Source: Mimachlamys varia (taxonomy: Eukaryota > Mollusca > Bivalvia > Pectinida > Pectinidae). Taken from it: a stretch of 64,000 bases of DNA. This document shows positions 1-9,946 of this stretch, piece after piece; the stretch's first letter is position 1; each line of letters starts with the position of its first letter. The DNA is taken from contig OX392535.1 of NCBI GenBank assembly GCA_947623455.1, forward strand, positions 35,364,688 through 35,428,687, given 5' to 3'. Under the pieces are notes generated by a model that saw only the letters and a program-made list of their open reading frames with translations, did not search any database and was not told the DNA's origin. Position numbers and translations under genes: made by a program.

Positions 1-419
1 TTCATCAAGCAGATTTGCTGGTGCATGACAAAAATTCCTACCTGGTAGTGGTGACCTAGGTCTTTACAAAAATATTTCTGTTTAAGAATGCAAAAAATTC
101 ATGTCTTAGAGGACATTTACAAATTCATTTTACACTATGTGAAATTTCTTACTGATCAGAGAATATTTTGAACGAGAATTTTTTTTTCTTATGGGTATTT
201 CATTTCAAAAGATGTCAAATTTTTAATATATATATCTTTTTTGTATAAAGTACAAACCGTACCTGATGGAATACCCATAAAGGGTGATAATTGGCCTGGA
301 TTTATCCCTGCCAGAGATCTAACATTCTCAAGTATTTCTTATACATTCCATTAGTGTCTGAACAAGGTTTAAACTGATCAATATGGCCACAATCATTATT
401 CTACATTAACAAGTTTTCA
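1..419. other. No gene seen
   Basis: AT-rich sequence with no recognisable exon, snoRNA boxes or repeat structure. It may be intron or flank of the snoRNA host transcript. Confidence 0.5.
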
Positions 420-506
420 GTGTTGAACTCAGAAATTAAAACATAAGTAATCAGGGTTGTCATCCAAATTTGACTGTCATGTTTTTCTTCATCATGGTTT
501 CAACAC
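420..506 (-). ncRNA. Box C/D snoRNA, family A copy 1
   Basis: Most diverged intact A copy. It has stem GUGUUGAA/UUCAACAC, C box AUGAUGA and D box CUGA. The D-adjacent guide is unchanged, but the segment between the two guides differs from the other copies. Confidence 0.78.
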
Positions 507-1000
507 TTAGCTTATGATCTCTAAACAAATACCTATACAAGAAATTTCTATTTCAAACAAATCTTTGTTTTCATTATGTTTATCAGCAAATATGGTGCAG
601 AAAAACCTCTTTATTTCAAACTTGGATCATTTTAGTATTTCTTCGATCCCGGCCCAACTTCATCCAAGCCATTTAAATTTGATTACTTTCTCTTCAGATA
701 ACTCAAATTTCTAAAGAGACAGTAATAATGAGAGGTATACAATAAGAATACAAGCACCATACACAATGAAACAGTGCTACTAATAGGAATAGTTCGAACA
801 AGAGCCAGAGTAAGTCTTAGACAATACTTTTTTGTAATTGTGCAAGTAATGTGTTCTCTGAATAAACTAGTAACCATTCAGTACCCTTTCTTTATTGGCT
901 TTCAACAACTTAATTCACAACTCTGAATGTTTTCCACATCGATACAACTTAACTATGTTCCTAGTCATTATACTACTAAGCGTTTTGATTTGTATTCCAT
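507..1000. other. Spacer without a recognised gene
   Basis: AT-rich spacer between snoRNA copies. Only short open frames without domain character are present. Confidence 0.5.
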
Positions 1001-1074
1001 GCTGACCTCTGAAAAAATTGAAAAATCAAATTCTTTCATACGAACGAGACAATTTGTTTCATCATAGAGTCAGC
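1001..1074 (-). ncRNA. SNORD30-like snoRNA, family C copy 1, weak D box
   Basis: Carries the 11-nt guide to 18S rRNA (target sense ACGAACGAGAC) and C box AUGAUGA with stem GCUGAC/GUCAGC. The D box reads CAGA instead of CUGA, so this copy may be decaying. Confidence 0.65.
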
Positions 1075-1323
1075 TACTGCCTAGGACATTTTATCCATGT
1101 ATCCACTCCAATCTTGAAGCTAATATGTTTGATAGAACAAGTTAATTCGTAGAATCAATATACCCTGCTTTTCCCCCTTTCGTAACGGGGTTATCAGATT
1201 TTACGTAAAAATGTTTTGTAATTCTAATGCTGTTGACACAAGATGTTTTGCTAGGAAATTGAACAAAAACTAAGCCTTATACACAGAAATTGGTTAATAT
1301 TTGTTGCTGTGGTTGCAAGGAAA

Positions 1324-1575
1324 TATTAATCAAGGGCCATAACTCTGCCAAATAAAGCCTGAAAAAGTGGCTATCAAACATGGCCGAGCCCTTTATTACC
1401 AAATTTTGTTGCCGTTATTGCACGGAATTGAAAGAAAATGAATCAAAACAGCCATAACTCTGCCAAATAACATCCACCAGAAGTGGCAGTCAAACTTGAC
1501 CGAGCCTTGTAGGCACAATTACCTTGTAACCAAGTTTCAGGAAAATCGGATAATGTTTGTTGCCTTTATTGAATG
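1324..1575. repeat. Two diverged copies of a 115-bp repeat
   Basis: The motif GCCATAACTCTGCCAAATAA starts at 1336 and again at 1451, followed in each copy by similar text (AGTGGC-ATCAAAC, CCGAGCC). A related motif occurs at about 58,682. This is probably interspersed repeat sequence. Confidence 0.6.
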
Positions 1576-1699
1576 AAAACAAAGTGTGACAGACAAACCC
1601 GAATTAATATCACCTGTATTGGTGATAGCGGGGGATAATAACTGATGTGAAAATATCGTAATACACATCAGGCACAGTCTGCACTCACAGATGGGATAA

Positions 1700-1775
1700 G
1701 CTGAACTCAGAAGTAATGTCATATCACATTCAATCATGTTAACGAGATTCAATGTTTTCTTCATCATTATTCAGC
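1700..1775 (-). ncRNA. Box C/D snoRNA, family B copy 1 (28S guide)
   Basis: C box AUGAUGA, D box CUGA, stem GCUGAAU/GUUCAGC. Upstream of an AUGA D' box is a guide complementary to TTAACGAGATTC, a 12-nt segment I recall as conserved in 28S rRNA. The segment next to the D box differs from B2 and B3, so the D' guide is the constrained one. Confidence 0.78.
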
Positions 1776-1982
1776 ATCTGTATCCAAGACACAGATTATC
1801 AACATGTACACTTAAGCTTTTCTTCATCACATTGAAAAGTCTTACACAAACTTAACAAATATACATGATTATATAATTTCTCACTATAATGGATAATCTT
1901 CACATCAAAACCAACATCGTTAAAAGTGACACTGAAAAATAAACTTCTCTCAATATTCACAACTTCATACTTTTAAATTGAT

Positions 1983-2070
1983 GTGTTGAACTCAGAAATT
2001 AAAACATAAGTAATCATTGCTATCATTCAAAATTTGACTGTCATGTTTTTCTTCATCACAGGTTCAACAC
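1983..2070 (-). ncRNA. Box C/D snoRNA, family A copy 2
   Basis: Consensus A copy with an 8-bp terminal stem, C box UGUGAUGA context and D box CUGA. Both guide segments match the family consensus. Confidence 0.85.
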
Positions 2071-2210
2071 AAAGTTTAATACCAACTTTTTACCATGATG
2101 GGGTATCTTTACATAATATAAACAGCTTTACTACTTACAGTATAAGCCTACAATGCAAAGTACAATTCCTGTTTCCTTCACAACACCAACTCTTTATTTT
2201 AGACACTAGT

Positions 2211-2298
2211 GTGTTGAACTCAGAAATTAAAACATAAGTAATCATCGCTATCATTCAAAATTTGACTGTCATGTTTTTCTTCATCACAGATTCAACAC
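2211..2298 (-). ncRNA. Box C/D snoRNA, family A copy 3
   Basis: Consensus A copy: perfect stem, C box GUGAUGA, D box CUGA, both guide segments unchanged. Confidence 0.85.
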
Positions 2299-2422
2299 AA
2301 AATTTTACACCTATAATTTTCACCATGATGGAGTATCTTCAAAGTATCAAACAGCTTACAGTCCACACTGAAAAGTACAATTCCTGTTTCATTCACAACA
2401 CAACTCTTTATTAGACACTAGT

Positions 2423-2508
2423 GTGTTGAACTCAGAAATTAAAACATATGTAATCATTGCTATCATTCAAAATTTGACTGTCATGTTTTCCTTCATCAGA
2501 TTCAACAC
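2423..2508 (-). ncRNA. Box C/D snoRNA, family A copy 4
   Basis: Two nucleotides shorter next to the C box than other A copies, but UGAUGA, CUGA and the stem are intact. One base change lies in the distal D guide. Confidence 0.82.
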
Positions 2509-2753
2509 AAAATTTGACAATAAATATACCTGGCTTTTAATAAACAAGAAGCAAGTATAGCTAGAAATATTCTAAGAAACAGGGCTTTGGTCTAAAGAGA
2601 GGGAAGTACCAGTAAACTTTATTCGCACATACCGGTAAACCATATTGGAAAATGTTCATAATGAAAACAACACACAGGACACAGTTGCAGATGACCATAA
2701 GCAGTAAGCTTCTCTTTTCACTCACACACATTACCTCTCTATTGAACACCAAT

Positions 2754-2841
2754 GTGTTGAACTCAGAAATTAAAACATAAGTAATCATCGCTATCATTCA
2801 AAATTTGACTGTCATGTTCTTCTTCATCACAGATTCAACAC
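2754..2841 (-). ncRNA. Box C/D snoRNA, family A copy 5
   Basis: Consensus boxes, stem and guides; one substitution between the C box and the D' guide. Confidence 0.85.
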
Positions 2842-2970
2842 ATAATTTCACACCAACTTTACTTAATAGATATATAATTTTTACCATAATGGATTATCTG
2901 CAAAATATCATACAAGGAAAAGTACATTTTTTTTCTACTTCCTGATAACAACTCTTTATTTGACAGAAAT

Positions 2971-3058
2971 GTGTTGAACTCAGAAATTAAAACATAAGTA
3001 ATCATCGCTATCATTCAAAATTTGACTGTCATGTTTTTCTTCATCACAGATTCAACAC
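2971..3058 (-). ncRNA. Box C/D snoRNA, family A copy 6
   Basis: Matches the family consensus throughout: boxes, stem and both guides. Confidence 0.85.
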
Positions 3059-3230
3059 AATCTGAGTTACTATTTCCAGATAATTATTTGTGTTTTATCC
3101 TGGAAAGATGTATCTTTTAGGGTTGGGATGAGGGGATTCCCCAGTTATAGAAATTATGACATCACATAAAGAATGCATTGACCCGGCACAAGCAACATGG
3201 CATAACATTTCATAAAAGATACGTAACAGT

Positions 3231-3307
3231 GTACTGACCTCAGAAAAAGTTATGAAATCAAATTCAATCATACGAACGAGACGTGTATTTCATCACTGTG
3301 TCAGTAC
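3231..3307 (-). ncRNA. SNORD30: SNORD30-like snoRNA, family C copy 2
   Basis: Stem GUACUGAC/GUCAGUAC, C box GUGAUGA, D box CUGA. The D' guide (target sense ACGAACGAGAC) sits above an AUGA D' box. The fifth base above D' pairs with the second A of CGAA, the same register in which human SNORD30 guides 18S A1383 (recalled from memory). Confidence 0.85.
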
Positions 3308-3721
3308 CTCGCACCCCCGATTCTCTATTGTTCTTATAAATCTGACTATTCTATTTCACCTGATATTATTTATTGCCTACAAATCAAAATCAAACCTGAC
3401 AATACAAAGGGAAACAACTCTGAGCATTTAACTCTAATATTTTCTGAAGACATCTATGATAACCATGTGATATTGAATCTAACCAACTTCTAACAATGAT
3501 TCCAGCTAGGCACTCATAACTCCACAGCGAGACTACAGACCTCTTGTATAAGTGCCCTCTTAAATTACTTACTACACATTAACAGCTGATAAATATAATG
3601 AATCTTTGTAAAACCTTTTTCAATGTGTTAATACACAAAATGAGTTAACACAGCCACCACTCAAAATTTATTGGCAAGTTTTCTTTATCACTTAACAATA
3701 CAAAAATATGTAGCAGTGTAC

Positions 3722-3798
3722 GTACTGATCTCAGAAAAAGTTATGAAATCAAATTCAATCATACGAACGAGACGTGTATTTCATCACTGTGTCAGTAC
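3722..3798 (-). ncRNA. SNORD30: SNORD30-like snoRNA, family C copy 3
   Basis: Near-identical to C2, with one stem-closing change next to the D box. It is the left member of a 905-bp tandem duplication. Confidence 0.84.
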
Positions 3799-4144
3799 CT
3801 CGTACCCCCGATTCTCTATTGTTCCTATTAAACTGACCTGTCAGAGAAGACTCATACACCTGATGTCCTACCTAATGTTATTCCCTAGAAATAATACTCA
3901 AACCCGACACTACAAAGGAAACAACACTGTATTTACCTCTGATGTCTAATGTGATACTGAATCTAACTGACATCTGATAATGTTTTCAGCTAGGTACTTG
4001 TAACTCCACAGCCAGACTACATACCTCTTGTACAAGTGCCCTCTTCAATTACTTACTACACATTAAATGTTGATTGTGAATATTTGTGAAATTGCTCTAA
4101 AACCTTTTTTAAATAGGGCAAATCACAGAAAAAAAGATAATTCA

Positions 4145-4222
4145 GCTGACCTCAGAAATCATTTTCATATCACATTCAATCATGTTAACGAGATTCAATG
4201 TTTTGTTCATCACGGATTCAGC
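4145..4222 (-). ncRNA. Box C/D snoRNA, family B copy 2 (28S guide)
   Basis: C box GUGAUGA, D box CUGA, stem GCUGAAU/GUCAGC, and the 12-nt guide to TTAACGAGATTC. It is part of the 905-bp duplicated unit. Confidence 0.82.
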
Positions 4223-4626
4223 GCCTGAATTAATTTGTCTCTAAAAATTATCACAAAAGTAGCATGATGTTTACAATGAGATCTTTCACATCTTTATTAT
4301 TCCTCATTATACAATTACCCGTTTCTGATAACCCTATGGTGCCTTTTAGATGAACTTGAAAATCACACAAAACCACAGGATAATCACAATTCTCGACACT
4401 AATGTTTTCCTGCATACAAAACTCTGTAACTAACATTTCCAATACACTCATGTCTTTTTGCATTCATTATAACACCAAATTATCTCTGATCAACTCCCAA
4501 TGTCAGCTCAATCACGTATTTATTCTCTGTAAAATCACTGCATACAGCTTTAAAAAAAGAAAGTGCATTTAATCCCTTTTAAAAATCAAATGGACCATCT
4601 TCCAAAAAACAAGAATATTATTTTCT

Positions 4627-4703
4627 GTGCTGACCTCAGAAAATATTATGAAATCAAATTCAATCATACGAACGAGACGTGTATTTCATCACTGTGTCAG
4701 TAC
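4627..4703 (-). ncRNA. SNORD30: SNORD30-like snoRNA, family C copy 4
   Basis: Same guide and boxes as C2. It starts the second 905-bp unit. One stem position differs between the two halves. Confidence 0.84.
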
Positions 4704-5048
4704 CTCATGACCCAGATTCTCTATTGTTCTTATAAATTTGATTTATCAGGGTTGTCTCATACACCTGATGTCCTACTTATGTTATTGCCTAGAAATCATA
4801 CCTAAACCTGACGATATAAAGGGAAACAACTCTGTATATACCTCCGATGTCTAATGTGATACTGAATCTAACCGTCATCTAATAATGTTTTCAGCTAGGT
4901 ACTCTTAACTCCACATTAAGACTACAGACCTCTTGTACAAGTGCCCTCTTCAATTACTTACTACACATTAAATGTTGATTGTGAATCTGTGAAATTGCTC
5001 TAAAACCTTTTTTAAATAGGGCAAAATCACAGAAAAAAAGATAATTCG

Positions 5049-5126
5049 GCTGACCTCAGAAATTATTTTCTTATCACATTCAATCATGTTAACGAGATTC
5101 AATGTTTTGTTCATCACGGATTCAGC
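5049..5126 (-). ncRNA. Box C/D snoRNA, family B copy 3 (28S guide)
   Basis: Duplicate of B2 at an offset of 904 bp. Boxes, stem and 28S guide are unchanged; two substitutions lie in the non-guide segment. Confidence 0.82.
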
Positions 5127-5549
5127 GCCTGAATTAATTTGTCTCTCAAAATTATCACAAAAGTAGCATGATGTTTACAATGAGATCTTTCACATCTTTA
5201 TTATTCCTCATTATACAATTACCCGTTTCTGATAACCCTATGGTGCCTTTTAGATGAACTTGAAAATCACACAAAACCACAGGATAATCACAATTCTCGA
5301 CACTAATGTTTTCCTGCATACCAAACTCCGTAACTAACATTTCCAATACACTCATGTCTTTTTGCATTCATTATAACACCAAATTATCTCTGATCAACTC
5401 CAAGTGTCAGCTCAATCAGGTTTTTATTCTTTTCAGTACAATCATTGCATACAGCTTTAAAAAAATGAAATGCATTTTTTCCCTTTGAAAAAAACAAATG
5501 GACCATCTTCCAAAAAACAAGAATGTTATTTTGTGGGTAAAAGAACTGT

Positions 5550-5622
5550 GCTGACCTCAGAAAATAATATAAAATCAAACTCAATCATACGAACGAGACA
5601 TGTATTTCATCATTGTATCAGC
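5550..5622 (-). ncRNA. SNORD30: SNORD30-like snoRNA, family C copy 5
   Basis: Keeps the C box, D box and 11-nt 18S guide. The segment next to the D box has diverged strongly from C2-C4. The stem GCUGAU/GUCAGC is kept by a G-U pair. Confidence 0.82.
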
Positions 5623-5996
5623 AACGCATGTCCAGGATTCCTGTACCGTTCTTTAAACTTGCGTAATGAATCAATGACTTTACTCACACTTGGTGTTGTA
5701 TCAATATCAGTAACTGGAACCCAAGCACCACTCTAAATTTTCAAACAATACAATACACGTACCAGGGACACAACTTTGAAGATCTTGAAACTTTACCTTA
5801 TGACCACCATATCTAATCACAAAGTTAATTTGTTAGTAATTACCAGTATGTTTATAATATAAGAATTTTACTAAACAGTCAATCCTTTTTAATATCTATT
5901 TAGAATACAAACCATGTCTTTCACTGTTATAAGTACTCATTTATCCTACCCTTTCATTCACAAAATCAACTTTTAAATATTTAATGATACACTCAT
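5623..5996. other. Spacer without a recognised gene
   Basis: AT-rich spacer between the C/B sub-array and the main A sub-array. No exon or repeat was recognised. Confidence 0.5.
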
Positions 5997-6084
5997 GTGT
6001 TGAACTCAGAAATTAAAACATAAGTAATCATCGCTATCATTCAAAATTTGACTGTCATGTTTTTCTTCATCACAGATTCAACAC
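5997..6084 (-). ncRNA. Box C/D snoRNA, family A copy 7
   Basis: Consensus boxes, stem and guides. It is followed on the plus strand by a spacer block (about 6098-6145) shared with several other A units. Confidence 0.85.
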
Positions 6085-6263
6085 CAATGCTTTTTCACCA
6101 TGATGGAGTATCTCCAAATTATTTTCAAACAGCTTACAGTCCTCACTCAGCAGTGATTTTAAGCAGAAATAGCAGAAAATCAGCACTCATGTACCAGCAC
6201 ACATAAACCATACTGAAAACAAATCCCAAACAAATAACATCCTAATCTTTATACAACACCAAT

Positions 6264-6351
6264 GTGTTGAACTCAGAAATTAAAACATAAGTAATCATAG
6301 CCATCATTCAAAATTTGACTGTCATGTTTTTCTTCATCACAGATTCAACAC
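6264..6351 (-). ncRNA. Box C/D snoRNA, family A copy 8
   Basis: Consensus copy; two substitutions outside the guides. Confidence 0.85.
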
Positions 6352-6480
6352 AAAATTCTACACCAATGATTTTTCACCATGATGGAGTATCTTCAAAATA
6401 TCATCAAACAGCTTACAGTCCACACTGAACAGTACAATTCCTGTTTCATTCACAACACCAACTCCTTATTAAACACCAAT

Positions 6481-6568
6481 GTATTGAACTCAGAAATTAA
6501 AACATAAGTAATCATATCTATCATTCAAAATTTGACTGTCATGTTTTCCTTCATCACAGATTCAACAC
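6481..6568 (-). ncRNA. Box C/D snoRNA, family A copy 9
   Basis: Consensus copy except for a stem change that converts one pair to G-U. Boxes and guides are intact. Confidence 0.83.
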
Positions 6569-6709
6569 CTTGACAGTGATTTTATGCAGAAAAGGCAGAG
6601 AATCAGGACTCATGTACCAGTAAATCATACTTGCACACATAAACCAGAATGGACTTGCTTTGGTTAAAATACTAAACAAATAACATCTATATCTTCATAT
6701 AACAGCAAT

Positions 6710-6797
6710 GTGTTGAACTCAGAAATTAAAACATAAGTAATCACAGCTATCATTCAAAATTTGACTGTCATGTTTTGCTTCATCACAGGTTTAACAC
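6710..6797 (-). ncRNA. Box C/D snoRNA, family A copy 10
   Basis: Boxes and guides intact; one mismatch in the terminal stem. Confidence 0.82.
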
Positions 6798-7039
6798 AAA
6801 GTTTTACATTAACCATAAATGACCTTTATTAGAGAAGCAACTACAGTGCAGAGCCAGAGACATTGTCTGAATCAGGCTTTGGATAGATCTCAAGTACAGG
6901 TAAACCATCCTAGCACATAAACCATATTGGGAAAATGTTCAAAATGAAAACAACAGACAGGACACAGTTGCAGATGACCATAAACAGCAAGTATCTCTCT
7001 TCATTCACGCACAATATTATCTGTCTATTAAACACTAGT

Positions 7040-7127
7040 GTGTTGAACTCGGAAATTAAAACATAAGTAATCATCGCTATCATTCAAAATTTGACTGTCA
7101 TGTTTTTCTTCATCACAGATTCAACAC
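7040..7127 (-). ncRNA. Box C/D snoRNA, family A copy 11, altered D box
   Basis: The D box reads CCGA instead of CUGA. Everything else matches the family. This substitution should weaken the kink-turn, so the copy may be inactive. Confidence 0.7.
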
Positions 7128-7255
7128 CTCAGCAGTGATTTGAAGCAGAAATAGCAGAGAATCAGGACTATGGCCAGGACTCATGCACCAACACACAAAC
7201 CAAACTGACAGCAAATACCAAACAAATAACATCCTGATCTTTATACAACACAAAT

Positions 7256-7343
7256 GTGTTGAACTCAGAAATAAAAACATAAGTAATCATAGCTATCACT
7301 CAAAATTTGAATGTCATGTTTTTCTTCATCACAGATTCAATAC
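7256..7343 (-). ncRNA. Box C/D snoRNA, family A copy 12, drifting
   Basis: C and D boxes are present, but both guides carry substitutions (AATTA to AATAA, GACTG to GAATG in target sense) and the stem has a mismatch. It is a candidate pseudogene copy. Confidence 0.65.
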
Positions 7344-7472
7344 AAAGTTCTACACCGACGATTTTTCACCATGATGGAGTATCTTCAAAATATCATCAAA
7401 CAGCTTACAGTCCACACTGAAAAGTACAATTCCTGTTTCATTCACAACACCAACTCCTTATTAAACACCAAT

Positions 7473-7560
7473 GTGTTGAACTCAGAAATTAAAACATAAG
7501 TAATCATCGCTATCATTCAAAATTTGACTGTCATGTCAAAATTCATCATAGAATCGACAC
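7473..7560 (-). ncRNA. Box C/D snoRNA, family A copy 13
   Basis: Both guides and the D box are consensus; the C box is AUGAUGA. The 5' leader and one stem pair have changed. Confidence 0.76.
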
Positions 7561-7719
7561 GTCACTCATGATTTTGATCAGAAAGAGAAGAGAATCCGGA
7601 TTATGGCCAGGACTCTTATACCAGTAAGTCATACCTGCACACATAAACAAAAATAGATTTGCTTTGTAATGATAACGAATACTCAACAAATAACATCTTT
7701 ATCTTCATATAACAGCAAT

Positions 7720-7807
7720 GTGTTGAACTCAGAAATTAAAACATAAGTAATCATCGCTATCATTCAAAATTTGACTGTCATGTTTTTCCTCATCATAGAA
7801 TCAACAC
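7720..7807 (-). ncRNA. Box C/D snoRNA, family A copy 14
   Basis: Consensus guides, D box and stem; C box AUGAUGA. Confidence 0.83.
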
Positions 7808-7920
7808 TTCATTTATAATTTTAACCAGATATAGTAGAGAATCAAAATTCCAACAATCAGAAACGAAAACAACAGGAAACCTGAAAATAATACTTGTATC
7901 ATGTAAAGGATAGATAAATG

Positions 7921-7997
7921 GCTGAACTCAGAAATGTTGTCATATCACATTCAATCATGTTAACGAGATTCAATGTTTTCTTCATCATGGATTCAGC
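7921..7997 (-). ncRNA. Box C/D snoRNA, family B copy 4 (28S guide)
   Basis: Stem GCUGAAU/GUUCAGC, C box AUGAUGA, D box CUGA, and the 12-nt 28S guide unchanged. The D-adjacent segment differs from B2 and B3. Confidence 0.8.
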
Positions 7998-8296
7998 AGC
8001 TTCCTGTCACAATACAATCAAGCACCTTCACAACCAAGTAACCATTTCACTTGATCAAATACCTTCTATGCACTGCTAAAATCAACTCAAAGAAGAATTT
8101 TTTTCTTTCTTTATTAGTAACTTAATCATTTATTGACAAAAAATATTTCCTCTACTTTTTATCATATTCATATCCCTATATACTTTCATGAAGTTGTATT
8201 CAAGCATCAAAATATTAAGAGTCGCATGGATAACCTGTTTATTACAAAGCATTCAAACTTGGCAATGTATTCTGATCAAGATCTTCTATAATCAGT

Positions 8297-8369
8297 GCTA
8301 ATCTCAGAAAAACTTATGAAATCAAATTCATTCATACGAACGAGACATAGGTTTCATCATTGAATTAGC
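8297..8369 (-). ncRNA. SNORD30: SNORD30-like snoRNA, family C copy 6
   Basis: The stem is GCUAAU/AUUAGC, a two-sided change from GCUGAC/GUCAGC that keeps pairing. C box AUGAUGA, D box CUGA and the 18S guide are intact. Confidence 0.82.
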
Positions 8370-8890
8370 ATTGCACTGACCAAAATACCAAAATGACAAA
8401 GAAATCAAGAATAAATTCATTTCTTGTAAAGTAGTACATGAAACTATATTTTCCCCTTCTTGTCCTCCTGTCCAAACAACATTTCATTTCCCCTTTTTAA
8501 ACTGATTCAGCAGCACATAACTTCTGTACACAACCAGATTCTCGCAGACGTAAAACATTAAATCTTTTAGGCTTTGAAGTCGGACGTAGCTCTTCTCTCA
8601 CTTCCATCAGCCAAGTGATCATGATTGGTCAGGGTTTTTTTTACCGGAGACCAATCGATTAGTTAGACATGCACCTACAATTTTGCCAGGACATATTCCA
8701 AGAGGTGCTGAGAATGAAACAGCATATACTTAGATATACCGATACATCTATCTCTATAAACACACTTTATCTACCTAATAAAATGAAGTAAATATTAACC
8801 TGTCCTGAAATTATTTGGTTTGCGACAGGCATAATAAAGATTTAATTATTTACCTGGTAGACAATGTCAACAATACTAATAGAGAATTGT
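8370..8890. other. Spacer without a recognised gene
   Basis: Contains a slightly GC-richer stretch (about 8540-8700) with no open frame or snoRNA boxes that I could identify. It could hold a noncoding exon of the host transcript, but nothing decides this. Confidence 0.4.
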
Positions 8891-8973
8891 GTGTTTTAAA
8901 CTCAGAAGAGTTTGTTTTGTAATCAAAGAAAATCATACGAACGAGACTATTATTTCATCATTGTTTAAAACAC
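8891..8973 (-). ncRNA. SNORD30: SNORD30-like snoRNA, family C copy 7, long stem
   Basis: An 11-bp terminal stem (GUGUUUUAAAC with its complement) replaces the usual stem. C box AUGAUGA, D box CUGA and the 18S guide are unchanged. Outside boxes and guide it resembles no other copy, so it is an old paralogue. Confidence 0.82.
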
Positions 8974-9416
8974 AAAATTCAACCCATCTACAAGTGCTAC
9001 AAAGATCTAGATTTATCAAGAACATTATCCATCAACTTAAAAGCAGCTACTGATGTAAACATTAATTTCTCAGGCTCTGACAAGTCCTTTTTAAGCATTC
9101 AGCAATGATTACACTATATAGTCCACCAGTCAGATTTTTTTCCTAGAAAACTATCAATGACCACAAGGTTATGCAGGTAAGATGTGTTCAAACTACTTAA
9201 ATATGAAAACTTACTGCTGGTGCTATTTATATATGCTCAGCGATTCCCTGCCTATAGTTTTTGTATCAGCAGAATGTTCAGCAATCAACAAATCAACACT
9301 AATGTCTTAATTGTGTCAAGTACAAGTTTGAAAATTAACAAAAATGTAAATTTTTATACCAAATGTAATGGAAGCATTTTAACATATTTCGTAAATTGAA
9401 ATTTCCTATTAAATAG
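8974..9416. other. Spacer without a recognised gene
   Basis: AT-rich spacer between families C and D; no supported exon. Confidence 0.45.
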
Positions 9417-9488
9417 GCAGAACTCAGAAATACCACTTAAAATCATCGTGATCAATGTATACAAGTTATAACATCATCACCGTTCTGC
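9417..9488 (-). ncRNA. Box C/D snoRNA, family D copy 1
   Basis: Stem GCAGAAC/GUUCUGC, C box GUGAUGA, D box CUGA. The D-adjacent guide is complementary to AAATACCACT, which I recall from conserved 28S rRNA. By the D+5 rule the target is the A after AAAT. Confidence 0.78.
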
Positions 9489-9874
9489 TCCACGTTCTTC
9501 CATTGGTAAATGTACATACAGAATTTTTAGAAACTGAGTGACTGCCCAATAGTAATAGCATCACAGTGGTTAACCACATGTAATATCCCCTCTCCTTCTC
9601 ACTTGATGTATCTTTTACAGTAATTTGCCTAAGGGTATATGTTAAGTTTGCAAAAAATTAACCATGAAAATTCCTGTTAAAACTTTTTGAATTTTTGTCA
9701 TGAATATGCCTGCCTAATTAAATGAAATTTGCTTGAGAAAACCCATTTATTTGGTTTAAAACATTGTGTAATCCATATCAAGCAACATGAAAGCGGACCC
9801 CATGAGATGATTGATATTAAAGAAAATGCTGTAATAATTAGATATTTGTTGATACATGTAATACATATATGTTT
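9489..9874. other. Spacer without a recognised gene
   Basis: AT-rich spacer; short open frames on both strands lack any recognisable protein character. Confidence 0.45.
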
Positions 9875-9946
9875 GCAGAACTCAGAAATACCACTTAAAA
9901 TCATCGTGATCAATGTATATAAGTTATAACATCATCACCGTTCTGC
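9875..9946 (-). ncRNA. Box C/D snoRNA, family D copy 2
   Basis: Almost identical to D1 over 72 nt, including stem, boxes and guide. Confidence 0.78.

Noticed and set aside
4251..5367. Two matching 70-codon minus-strand open frames (4251-4463 and 5155-5367)
   Set aside because: They match because the DNA is a recent 905-bp duplication; base identity is equally high outside the frame, and no domain is recognisable.
420..7807. CRISPR-like array of regularly repeated units
   Set aside because: Repeats are 72-88 nt with C/D boxes and paired ends, spacing is irregular, and the host is an animal genome.
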